Below, piece after piece: positions 7,150 through 15,390 of a stretch of 23,395 nucleotides of DNA. The notes beneath the pieces were generated by a model that worked only from the letters and a program-made list of their open reading frames with translations, ran no database searches and had not been told where the DNA came from. Position 1 is the first letter of the stretch. Every line of letters starts with the position of its first letter. The translations under genes were made by a program, and so were the position numbers. Location of the stretch: positions 1-23,395 of the forward strand of contig JAJPZL010000200.1 in NCBI GenBank assembly GCA_021204375.1, read 5' to 3'. The DNA is from Bacteroides sp. (GTDB lineage: Bacteria; Bacteroidota; Bacteroidia; Bacteroidales; Bacteroidaceae).

Positions 7150-7297
7150 CTTGTCTCTTAGGTTGTTCCTGATGGGCAATTAGGTGTTTTCTGATGAGAA
7201 ACCAGGCTGTTTCTGATGGGAAAACGCCCGGTTTCTCATCGGCAAATGCCCGGTAAACGATGGGAAACCGGGCGGTAAACGACTTATTTGCCGTAAA
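7150..7297. repeat. Imperfect 22-bp tandem repeat, about six copies
   Basis: Units begin at 7169, 7191, 7213, 7235, 7258 and 7280 (the last truncated), and a degenerate half unit precedes 7169. The shared pattern is CTGATGGGAAA, then a variable centre, then CCGGTTT or CGGTAAA. Most units are 22 bases, one is 23. Since 22 is not a multiple of three and all frames contain stops, it is not a protein repeat. No spacers are present, so it is not a CRISPR array. Confidence 0.75.
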
Positions 7298-7454
7298 CCG
7301 GTCATTAATTATTGCCGGAACAAGCATCACTCTTTCCTTATAAACAGAAGATAAAAAGTAGTGTATGAGTTTCCTGTCCGAGGATCTCCGGGATAAGATC
7401 CATTGTCCGGTACCAACGTTTCTGTCCGGTTTTAAAGTTCCTGAGAAGAGGTAT

Positions 7455-8780
7455 TTATGCCTTTTCGGGAAAAACAGGAAATGAGAGATGGAAGGAGGTA
7501 CCCTCCCGGGCAGAAGAGGTAGCCGTAATACTTCCACCGCGCAGGTTCAGGATCTGTTTACAAAGCGTAAGCCCAATGCCGCTTCCCCTCTGTTTGGTGG
7601 TGAAGAAGGGGATAAATATCTTGTCCATAGCTTCGGGAGCAATTCCTTTTCCATTGTCTGTCAGGATCATCCGGATTATGTTCTCCGATCGCTCCAGTAT
7701 GATGGTGATCTGCGGATCCGGGATCTCCCGGGTGGCTTCCAGCGCATTCTTGATTAGGTTGACCATTACCTGTTCTATCTGGGTACGGTCTATCTCTACC
7801 GGGAAGGTCTCTTCCGGATGGTGATCCAGGCGGATGTTAACGGTGGGATAAAGGCTACAAATCTCTCTCAATACCTCTTCCAGCGGCTCTATTTTAAGTT
7901 CCGGGCGTGGAATGCGGGTAAATTTCCGGTAGTTTTCCATAAACTCCAGCAAACTTTTGCTGCGCCGGTGAATGGTGTGCAATCCCTGTTTGATCACAGG
8001 CAACTCTTTCTCTTCCCACCTCTCTTTCTCTGTTCGCTCCGTTAATGTATCGGCCAACGAAATAATGGGAGTGATGGAGTTCATGATCTCGTGTGTCAAT
8101 ACCCGGATCAGCTTTTGCCACGACTCTATTTCGCTCTTCTCCAATACGGTGCGGATATCTTTTAAACTGATCAGTTCCAGCCTCTCTTCCTGTGAGGTAA
8201 AGAGGGTTTTGGTGATGGCTAACTCCTGCTTTTTCCGGCTGTCTTCCGTATGGATCACTATGACCTTTCCGGGTTGCAGGGAGCGGATCTGTTCCGGAAA
8301 AGTGAGTATACTGTTTTCCAGTTCTGCAAGCCTGTCCAGCTTACTGACTCCCAGAGCACGCAGGGCAGCCGGGTTGATCCACTCTATCTTTTCCAGGGCT
8401 CCCAGTACAAGAATACCGGAATCAATAATGTTGAGCAGGCTTTTATCCAATTGGTGGCGTACTTCTCCCTCTTTGATACGTTCCCGGAAGCGGGCCAGGG
8501 CTTCGTCCATCTCCCGGGCAAGCAGGGAGGAGGGAATGTGGCTGTGGGGAGTATGGAACCGGAAGCTAAAATCACACCAACTGATCCCGGCTATCATGCG
8601 CCGGAACTCTTCGGTCAGTTCTATCTGTTTTTTACAAAGCGTATATACCACCGATACCAGGATCAGGAAGGTAACAAAGGCGGATATATAGAGTCCCCTC
8701 AGGATAAGCAGGGTAGCTGCTACGGAAAGGGAAGAGAGTAGCAGGCAGCGTAGGATCGTATAGAGCGTGAACCGTTTCAT
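7455..8780 (-). CDS. Sensor histidine kinase of a sigma-54 two-component pair
   Basis: A 441-residue membrane kinase. Two transmembrane helices occupy about residues 8-27 and 30-49 with almost nothing between them, so it probably senses a membrane or cytosolic signal. A PAS-like region (about 110-210, DSGILVLGALEKIEWINPAAL) follows. The dimerisation motif LTHEIMNSITPI places the phospho-accepting His at 230. The ATPase domain shows the N-box NLIKNALEA, G1 DNGKGI, the F-box FFTTKQRGSG and G2 GSGIGLTL. All catalytic motifs are intact. It follows the response regulator with a 4-base ATGA overlap, so the two are translationally coupled. Architecture and N-box resemble NtrB/NtrY-like kinases of Bacteroidetes. 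The signal is unknown, but the adjacent export operon suggests envelope stress. Confidence 0.93.
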   Translation of the reverse strand: MKRFTLYTILRCLLLSSLSVAATLLILRGLYISAFVTFLILVSVVYTLCKKQIELTEEFRRMIAGISWCDFSFRFHTPHSHIPSSLLAREMDEALARFRERIKEGEVRHQLDKSLLNIIDSGILVLGALEKIEWINPAALRALGVSKLDRLAELENSILTFPEQIRSLQPGKVIVIHTEDSRKKQELAITKTLFTSQEERLELISLKDIRTVLEKSEIESWQKLIRVLTHEIMNSITPIISLADTLTERTEKERWEEKELPVIKQGLHTIHRRSKSLLEFMENYRKFTRIPRPELKIEPLEEVLREICSLYPTVNIRLDHHPEETFPVEIDRTQIEQVMVNLIKNALEATREIPDPQITIILERSENIIRMILTDNGKGIAPEAMDKIFIPFFTTKQRGSGIGLTLCKQILNLRGGSITATSSAREGTSFHLSFPVFPEKA

Positions 8781-10141
8781 AATCCCAGTTTTTCCAGTTT
8801 CCGGTAGAGCGTAAACCGGGTAATACCTAATAACTCCGCAGCACGGGTCACATTTCCTCCGGCCCGTTTCATGGCTCTTTCAATGGTCAGTTTCTCCAGT
8901 TCGTTCAGGTTGAATATCTCCTCCCGGGCAGGAGATGCGGGAGCCGGTTGCAGCAGGAAGTTATCAGGCTTCAGTTGATACCCTTCTCCCAGAATAACTG
9001 CCCGCTCCAGAGCGTGTTGGAGCTCCCGTACATTGCCCGGCCAGGAGTAGGCTAAAAGTTTCTGCCGGGCTTCGCGGGTTATGGTACGAATCTCTTTTTT
9101 ATATTTATGGGCATACCGTTGCAGAAAATAGTCTGCCAGCAGTATAATGTCGTTCCCCCGTTCCCGCAGGGGAGGTATCTCTATTTCAATGGTATTCATC
9201 CGGTAGAGAAGGTCCTGCCGGAAATTACCCTCTGCCACCATTTGCCTCAGATTGCTGTTGGTGGCACAGATAAGCCGTATATCAATCTTTATAGCCCGGG
9301 CAGAGCCGAGGCGGGTGATCTCGCCTTTCTCAATGGCTGTGAGTAGCTTGGCCTGCATGGGAAGGGAGAGGTTCCCTATTTCATCCAGGAAAAGGGTTCC
9401 TTCCGAGGCGATCTCCATCCGTCCGGATTTCTCTTTGCGTGCATCCGTAAAGGCTCCCTTTTTATACCCGAATAGTTCACTTTCAAAAAGATTTTCAGGA
9501 ATAGTGCCAAGGTCGATCGTGATAAAAGGATGGGCGTGACGGGAAGAAGAGCGGTAAATAAGCCGGGCGATTACATCTTTTCCGGTGCCGTTCTCTCCGG
9601 TAATCAGGATATTGGCATCTGTCTCACTCAGTTTATGGATCGTTGTAAATATGTGTTGCATGGTCGGAGATTCTCCAATGATCTCCTGTGCATGCTCCTG
9701 TTGCTGTGAAAAAGCTTCTACCTGTTTCTTTAACGTAGATACCTCTTGCCGGGAAGAGCGTAGTTTCATGGCAGAAGAGAGGGTGGCAAAGAGTTTCTCC
9801 TTTTCCCACGGTTTGGGAATAAAATCGGTTGCGCCTGCTTTGATCGCCTTTACTGCTTTATCGGTATCGGCGTATGCGGTCATAAAGATCACAATAGCCT
9901 GCGGATCTTTCCGAAGGATCTCTTCCAGGGCATGGAAACCCTCTTTGCCGCTGATGGCATCGCAGCTGAAGTTCATATCCAACAAAATAATATCGGGAGC
10001 AAACTCTTCCATAAAAGAGAGGATCCGTTCAGGACGGGTGGTTACCTTCACCTTCTCTGCATACGATTCAAGCAACAGGTGCAGGGCAAAGAGTACATCC
10101 TCGTTATCGTCTACAATGAGTATTTTCCCCAGGGTTTTCAT
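8777..10141 (-). CDS. NtrC-family sigma-54-dependent response regulator
   Basis: A 454-residue activator with three domains. The receiver (about 5-120) has D11, D12, the phosphorylation Asp at D55 (ILLDMN), T88 and K110. The AAA+ domain (about 155-390) has Walker A GENGTGK at 182-188, the sigma-54 contact loop GAFTDA at 229-234, Walker B TLFLDE and the arginine-finger region. The Fis-type helix-turn-helix (GGNVTRAAELLGITRFTLYRKL) closes the protein. GAFTDA instead of GAFTGA occurs in other Bacteroidetes regulators, from memory. The ATPase is intact, so it should remodel RpoN holoenzyme at a -24/-12 promoter. One such promoter, with two palindromes, lies divergently upstream of the TolC-like gene. 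A TAnnTTTG element precedes this gene, and the palindromes lie just beyond it, so autoregulation is plausible. Confidence 0.95.
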   Translation of the reverse strand: MKTLGKILIVDDNEDVLFALHLLLESYAEKVKVTTRPERILSFMEEFAPDIILLDMNFSCDAISGKEGFHALEEILRKDPQAIVIFMTAYADTDKAVKAIKAGATDFIPKPWEKEKLFATLSSAMKLRSSRQEVSTLKKQVEAFSQQQEHAQEIIGESPTMQHIFTTIHKLSETDANILITGENGTGKDVIARLIYRSSSRHAHPFITIDLGTIPENLFESELFGYKKGAFTDARKEKSGRMEIASEGTLFLDEIGNLSLPMQAKLLTAIEKGEITRLGSARAIKIDIRLICATNSNLRQMVAEGNFRQDLLYRMNTIEIEIPPLRERGNDIILLADYFLQRYAHKYKKEIRTITREARQKLLAYSWPGNVRELQHALERAVILGEGYQLKPDNFLLQPAPASPAREEIFNLNELEKLTIERAMKRAGGNVTRAAELLGITRFTLYRKLEKLGL

Positions 10142-10180
10142 GGCGTTCTCGTTTTAAAAGTCAATAAGACCGCTTCCCGG

Positions 10181-10188
10181 CAAAGATA
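10181..10188 (-). promoter_or_regulatory. -7 promoter element of the regulator-kinase operon
   Basis: On the minus strand TATCTTTG matches TAnnTTTG and ends 39 bases before the regulator ATG. The -33 position would lie around 10207-10210, next to the palindrome at 10211-10226, so a bound regulator could affect its own transcription. A clear -33 box is absent. Confidence 0.5.
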
Positions 10189-10210
10189 GAGAGAAAAATC
10201 GTGTGTTGTG

Positions 10211-10226
10211 TGTGCGCAAGCGCACA
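10211..10226. promoter_or_regulatory. Enhancer-like palindrome 1 (GTGC-N6-GCAC)
   Basis: TGTGCGC-AA-GCGCACA is a perfect 7-bp inverted repeat. It contains GTGC-N6-GCAC, similar in form to NtrC-type binding sites. Its centre is about 108 bases upstream of the predicted sigma-54 start site. Confidence 0.68.
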
Positions 10227-10231
10227 AAAAT

Positions 10232-10247
10232 CGTGCAGCTGCGCACG
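10232..10247. promoter_or_regulatory. Enhancer-like palindrome 2 (GTGC-N6-GCAC)
   Basis: CGTGC (10232-10236) and GCACG (10243-10247) flank AGCTGC, repeating the GTGC-N6-GCAC pattern of the first palindrome exactly 21 bases further on, two helical turns. Its centre is about 87 bases upstream of the predicted start site. Confidence 0.66.
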
Positions 10248-10301
10248 CACTTTATTTGCTTTCTTTTATGTAAATATATGGTAATTAGTGTATTGTAGGT
10301 G

Positions 10302-10317
10302 TGGCACGGTATTTGGA
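10302..10317 (+). promoter_or_regulatory. Sigma-54 (-24/-12) promoter of the export operon
   Basis: TGGCACG-GTAT-TTGGA matches the consensus TGGCACG-N4-TTGCW at all fixed positions but one (GC to GG at -12), with correct spacing. Transcription would begin near 10328. It faces the divergent NtrC-type regulator and follows two paired palindromes, which is the standard layout of an enhancer-dependent promoter. Confidence 0.75.
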
Positions 10318-10376
10318 ACCTGATAGACGGAAAAACAAATCAATCCCGGAACTTTTCGGATCGCAAAAGGAGGACC

Positions 10377-11859
10377 ATACACAAACAATTTTATATAATA
10401 GGGGGAATATTTACTCTTATCCCGGCCTTGCTTAAAGGGGAGGAAAAAGTGATAGAACTTACCCTTTCAGAGGCTGTTGAGAGTGCACAGGCCTATTCAC
10501 CGGATGCCCGTTCGGCCCGTCATATGTTCAGGGCTGCTTACTGGAACTATCGATCCTACTTAGCTAATTATCTGCCGGCGGTTTCATTAACCTCTACTCC
10601 GGCCCTGAACCGTACGATCAGCCGGGTCACTCTGTCGGACGGTACCGAAAAATTTGTAGAACGAAACCAGCTGGTAACGGATCTTTCCCTGGGGATCACG
10701 CAAAATATAGCGTTGACGGGAGGGTACTTTTTCCTGGAGACCTCTGCGGAACGTTTAGACCTCTTCAGTAATAAGACCACTTCCTGGCAAAGTGTGCCTT
10801 TGAACTTTGGTTATGCACAGTCGCTGTTCGGATATAACAGCTTCAAATGGAACCGCCGTATTGAACCGGTCAGGTACCGGGAATCCAAAAAGGTCTATGT
10901 AGAGACGCTGGAACTGGTAGCATCCCGGGCTACCGATCGTTTTTTTTGCGCTTGCCAAAGCACAGAGTAATTATGAGGTAGCCCTTTTTAATTATGCCAA
11001 TGCGGATACGTTGTACTGGTATGCCCGGGGACGCTATGAAATAGGTACTATCACCGAGAATGAGATGCTCCAACTGGAGGTAAATATGCTGACGGAAGAG
11101 ACCAATTGCATGAATGCCCGTACGGAGGTGGATGATTGTATGCAATCGCTCCGTTCTTATCTGGGAATTACGGAGGATGTGGAACTCCGGGTACGGGTAG
11201 AGGGTGAGGTACCTGCGGTCCTGGTTGAATTGGAGGAGATGCTGGAGATGGCCCTGGCGAACAGCCCGGATATGGAGACGCTTATCCGCCGGAAGTTGGA
11301 GAGCGAAAGTGCGGTAGCGCAGGCCAGAGCCTCGGCCGGGCTGAAAGCAGATATTTACATGCGTTTGGGGCTTACCCAGATAGCGGATCATTTCAGGGAT
11401 CTCTACCGGGATCCGTTGAATCAACAATATGTTTCCCTCTCACTGGCAGTTCCTTTGCTGGATTGGGGGAGAAGCAAAGGGAAGATACGGGTAGCCCTTT
11501 CCAACCGTGACCTTGTATATAATCAGATCGAGCAGAGTGAGACCGACTTTGCACTGAATGTACGGAGAGTGGTGAACCAGTTTAACCTGCAGGCCCGCCG
11601 GGTAGAGATCGCCCGGAAAACAGATACGACTGCCACCCGCCGGCACGAGGTGGCCCGCCGGCTCTATCTGTTGGAGGAGTCTTCGTTGTTGGATCTCAAT
11701 GCTGCCATCTCTGAAAAGGATACGGCCCGCCGCAATTATATTTCGGCTCTGCACACTTACTGGAGCCTCTACTACACCCTGCGGAGCATCACTTTGTATG
11801 ATTTCGAGAAAAAGATACCGGTAACGGAGGATTACTTGTTGCTGCTTAAACAGATATAG
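10377..11859 (+). pseudogene. TolC-like outer membrane efflux protein, frameshifted and without an ATG start
   Basis: An outer-membrane channel subunit for a tripartite exporter. The first part (IELTLSEAVESAQAYSPDARSARHMFRAAYWNYRSYLANYLP) is the typical start of an outer membrane factor repeat. The second part (LEEMLEMALANSPDMETLIRRKLESE..., VSLSLAVPLLDWGRSKGKI) is the second repeat. The frame breaks in the T8 run 10940-10947: seven Ts give RFFALAKAQSNYEVAL and one protein of about 493 residues, normal for TolC relatives. The frame is open up to GTG 10299, but that overlaps the sigma-54 promoter. No in-frame ATG exists between the promoter and the mature region. ATA at 10377 begins HKQFYIIGGIFTLIPALL, a plausible signal peptide, so an ATG-to-ATA change is my best guess. 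The true start is uncertain. First gene of the operon. Confidence 0.82.
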
Positions 11860-11864
11860 GAACA

Positions 11865-13114
11865 ATGGATAGAAAGATCGAAAAGAGAGCGTGGTATATA
11901 AGGCATAAATTACAGTTGCAGGAGGGATCCTCTTTTGTGTACTGATAGGCTGGGTGGTGTCTGTGGTACTTTCTCCCAGGAAATTACGAGTAGATAAAGA
12001 GTCTGTACGCCTGGCCGAGGTAAAGAGGGAGCGTTTCCTGGAGTATGTGGATGTGGAAGGTATTGTACATCCGATCCTTACCCTGAAGGTGTTCTCCCGG
12101 GCAGGAGGGGTGGTAGAACGGATTGTAGCGGAGAATGGAGCCATGTTGGAACAGGGAGATACGATCCTGATCCTGGATAATCCGGATCTGGTACAACTGG
12201 TAGAGGAGCAGCAGGAAGAGTGGGAGAGACAGCGTGCCGGATATGAAGAGAAGCGGATCGAGATGGAGCAGAAGAGCCTCTCTTTGCGTCAGCAGGTACT
12301 CCAGACACGGTATGAGCTGGATCGGCTGGAAAAGAGTTACCGGCTTACCCAAGAGGAGTATAGCATGGATATTAAGAGCCTGGCCCAGCTGGAACTGGCT
12401 GAAGATGAATATACCTACAAACGGGAGACAGCGCTTTTGCAGATGGAGAACCTGGCGCATGACTCGGTAGCTTCTCTCATCCGGCAGGAGCTGCTCCAGG
12501 GAGAGCCGCAACGGGAATACAGGAAGTTCATGCGTACCCGCAGCCGGTTGGAAGAGCTTATTGTACGGGCTCCGATAGATGGACAGCTTAGTTTTGTACA
12601 GGCTATTCCGGGACAACGGATATCACCGAATGAGGGAGTCGGAGAGATAAAGGTACTTTCGGAGTATAAGATCACCACTACGGTGAGTGAATATTATGTA
12701 GACCGGATCATGGCGGGACTACCGGCCACACTGATCCATCAGGGAAAAAATTATCCGCTCCGGGTATCCAAAGTAGTTCCCGAAGTAAAAGAGCGTACTT
12801 TCAGTACGGAACTGGTCTTTACGGAAGGAATGCCGGAGAATATCCGTATCGGGCAGAGTTTCCGTATCCAGATAGAGATGGGGGATGCCGGTGAGGAACT
12901 GGTAATACCCAAAGGTAATTTTTATCCTGCTACGGGTGGACAGTGGATCTATAAAGTAAACAGTGCGGGTACAAAAGCGGTAAAGGTTCCTTTGGTGTTG
13001 GGGCGGCAGAATCCCCGCCAGTATGAGGTCACGGAAGGTTTACAGCCGGGAGATTGGGTAATTATTACCGGATATGATACCTTTGGGTAGGCAGAAGAGT
13101 TAATCTTAAAATAA
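11865..13114 (+). pseudogene. MacA-like periplasmic adaptor (HlyD/RND family), with frameshift and late TAG
   Basis: Membrane-fusion subunit linking the inner-membrane permeases to the TolC-like channel. The frame from ATG 11865 (MDRKIEKRAWYIRHKLQ) breaks near the TT at 11916-11917. One extra T leads into AGGILFCVLIGWVVSVVLSP, the single membrane anchor. Then come the barrel-sandwich half (GGVVERIVAENGAMLEQGDTILILDNPDL), a long coiled-coil hairpin (about residues 100-200), its return (LIVRAPIDGQLSFVQAIPGQRI), a beta-barrel and a membrane-proximal domain. The frame meets TAG at 13088-13090 and, in the same frame, continues AEELILK to TAA 13112-13114. The late stop removes only eight residues and may be harmless. 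It starts 5 bases after the TolC-like stop and is followed 12 bases later by a permease. Confidence 0.82.
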
Positions 13115-13126
13115 CAGAGAAATACG

Positions 13127-15376
13127 ATGATCTGTCATTCTATAAAAATAGCTTTCAGGAATCTGAAGAAATACCGGATACAGACCCTTCTGAGTGTAAT
13201 AGGGCTGGCGGTTGGTTTTGTCTGTTTTGTCCTATCCGTGATCTGGGTACGGTACGAAATGAGTTACAATACATTCCATCGGGATGCAGACAGGATGTTT
13301 CTGTTGCGTCATATAGATAATTCTGAAAAAATAACGAGTTGGATGCCTGCTCCGCTGCTCCGGGAGTTAAAAGAGGCTTTTCCGGAAATAGAAGAGATCT
13401 GTATGGCTACCCCCTCCAGAAAAGAGGGGCTGAATATTTTAACCGTGGATTCTGCTTTTCTATCTATGTTCTCTGTTACTCTGCTTGCCGGAAGTCTGGA
13501 TTTCCTGAATCCTTCCGGTAACCAGGTAGCTATAACCCGTAAGCTGGCTGATCAGCTTTTTCCGGAAGGAGATCCTCTGGGACAGAGTCTGGATGAGGTA
13601 TACCGCCGGGGGAGTGTAGTAGGTGCTATACTGAGCGATTGGTCAACACATACTAATTTTCCTGCTGATATTGTAAGAGTGGAATCAGCTCCTGCTGGAT
13701 GGGCATATCAATCTTCTAATATTGTGATAAAATAAGGGAGGGAATTGATTTGAGCACTTTTAAAGATAAACTGGCTACTTTTCAACCTGAAGAGAACAGG
13801 CTTCTTCGTGTGGAGAATTTTTTTCTGGTTCCTTTATCTGAACTACGGTACAGTGATCCGCCTGTTGCACCGGATATCCGTTTGGAACATATTTACTATT
13901 TTGCAATGGTGGGATTGTTTGTTATTCTATGTTCACTTATCAATACCATCACCCTGCTGATCAGTAGATTTTATAACCGGCAACGGGAAATGGCTTTGCG
14001 GATAGTCAGTGGGTCTACCCATAGGAGATTATTTGTGCTGTTGCTGACTGAATTCTTCCTTATTCTCTGTTTTTCTGGTATTGCGGGATTGTTACTGGCG
14101 GAACTGATCGTGCCTTCCTTTCTGGAGATTGCATCCATAGATTTGTCTTTTACTGCCTTCTGGAGTGATATACTTTTTTACTATGGAATCATGGTATTGA
14201 TCTCTTTTTTCCTTTTCTTTATAGTGACTTATTACACGGGGCGTGGTTCCCTTCTGGGCTCTCTGCAAAAAACACGATCAACTGACAGGGAAAATAAGTA
14301 TTGCCATCCAGTTGATGATCAGTATGCTGCTTATTTTTTGTACAATGGTAATAAATAGACAACTAAACTATCTTTTTGAAACAGATCTGGGATTTAAATT
14401 TGAGAACCGTGGATATATATATGGTTCTGAAAAAGATAGAGAGATCGCGCATATTCTTTCCGGGATTCCGGGAGTGGAAGAGGTTTTGACCGGATATTCT
14501 CTTTTATTACCTTATAAAGGAGGACATATATGGTTGTTCTCTGTTAATGAAGGATCTGAGAAGGAGAAAAATATGAAGGTAGAGGCATTGACCTTCAGTG
14601 TAGAATATATGCAATATTATGGACTGCGTTTGTTGGAAGATAGCTTTCCTGAAAAAGCAGATGAAGTTCTGATAAATGAGGCATTTGTTAAAAATGCCGG
14701 ATGGAATAATGCTATAGGTTCCACTGTTATGGGCGAAAGATACAGGGTAGTGGGAGTTCTGAAAGATGTATATAATGAATCACCCCTTACTCCACCCCGG
14801 CCGGTTGTCTATTGTTTTCCCGGAGTATTAGATACATATAATAACTTCGCGCTTTTCCGTTACGGAACAGGAGAGTGGAAAGCGGTCCGTGCCCGGTTGG
14901 AATCTATCTTCCATGAAACGTACGATCCGAAAGATATTGAGATCTCCGGTTCGGAAGAGGCTTACCGGGAGTATATCCGCTCGGAACAGATGTTGCTGGG
15001 CGTTCTTTCAGTGGTCTCTTTAGCCTGTGTGGTTATCTCCCTGTTTAGCGTCTACTCCCTGATCTCGCTGGCTTGCGAAAGGAGGCGCAAAGAGATCGCT
15101 GTCCGGAAGATCAATGGGGCCCGGGTGAAAGATATCCTGCGGATGTTTACCCGGGAATACCTGGCAGTATTGGTGATAAGTGCAGCTATTGCTTTTCCGC
15201 TGGGCTATCTGTGGATGAATGACTGGCTGGAGCAATATGTAAAACGAACTCCGGTAGGAGTGGAGATTTACTTGGGTATTTTCTTGTTACTGGCTATCCT
15301 GATGGCTCTTTGTACAGGCTGGAAAGTATGGCGTGCGGCAGTAGCTAATCCGGCAGAAGTGGTAAAATCTGAATAA
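13127..15376 (+). pseudogene. FtsX/MacB-type ABC permease 1, two frameshifts
   Basis: Inner-membrane subunit of an ABC exporter of the MacB/FtsX mechanotransmission type. The N-terminus (IKIAFRNLKKYRIQTLLSVIGLAVGFVCFVLSVIWVRYE) carries the first helix, followed by a periplasmic MacB-core-like domain. A central group of helices comes next, then a second periplasmic domain, and finally the FtsX block with SLACERRRKEIAVRKINGA. The first frame stops at 13733-13735; one more A in 13729-13732 continues it as IREGIDLSTFKDKL. The second frame changes in the A run 14267-14272; one A fewer gives QKHDQLTGKISIAIQL. Restored length is about 749 residues, normal for Bacteroidetes duplicated-domain permeases. 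The shifts are opposite (-1, +1), so the net frame is kept. It is a tandem paralogue of the next gene. Confidence 0.82.
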
Positions 15377-15390
15377 ACGGAAGAACTGAT

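Larger units (their letters stand above)
6776..7454. other. 679-base convergent gene-free region with three repeat structures
   Basis: No ORF here looks like a protein on either strand. Read left to right, it holds a GC-rich triple-hairpin array (6797-6883), an AT-rich stretch with five CTATCAT boxes (6957-7067), a 22-bp imperfect tandem repeat (about 7150-7297), and about 155 bases up to the kinase stop in which I see nothing but a weak inverted repeat (GGATCT/AGATCC near 7380-7402). No clear intrinsic terminator serves either flanking gene. Confidence 0.7.

Noticed and set aside
7150..7297. CRISPR array
   Set aside because: Units are contiguous with no unique spacers, and no cas gene is present.
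7130..7537. 135-codon open frame on the minus strand
   Set aside because: It spans the 22-bp tandem repeat and overlaps the end of the kinase gene in another frame. Composition is unlike a protein and no family is recognised.
7972..8691. 239-codon open frame opposite the kinase
   Set aside because: It is antisense to an intact kinase with all catalytic motifs. The Ser/Arg-rich composition is typical of a shadow frame.
10940..10947. Programmed ribosomal frameshift at the T8 run of the TolC-like gene
   Set aside because: No outer membrane factor is known to need one, there is no clear stimulatory structure, and similar breaks occur at many unrelated runs in the window.
11865..13114. Truncated MacA-like gene starting at GTG 11954
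   Set aside because: That start would remove the membrane anchor. Adding one T near 11916 gives a complete N-terminus directly after the TolC-like stop.
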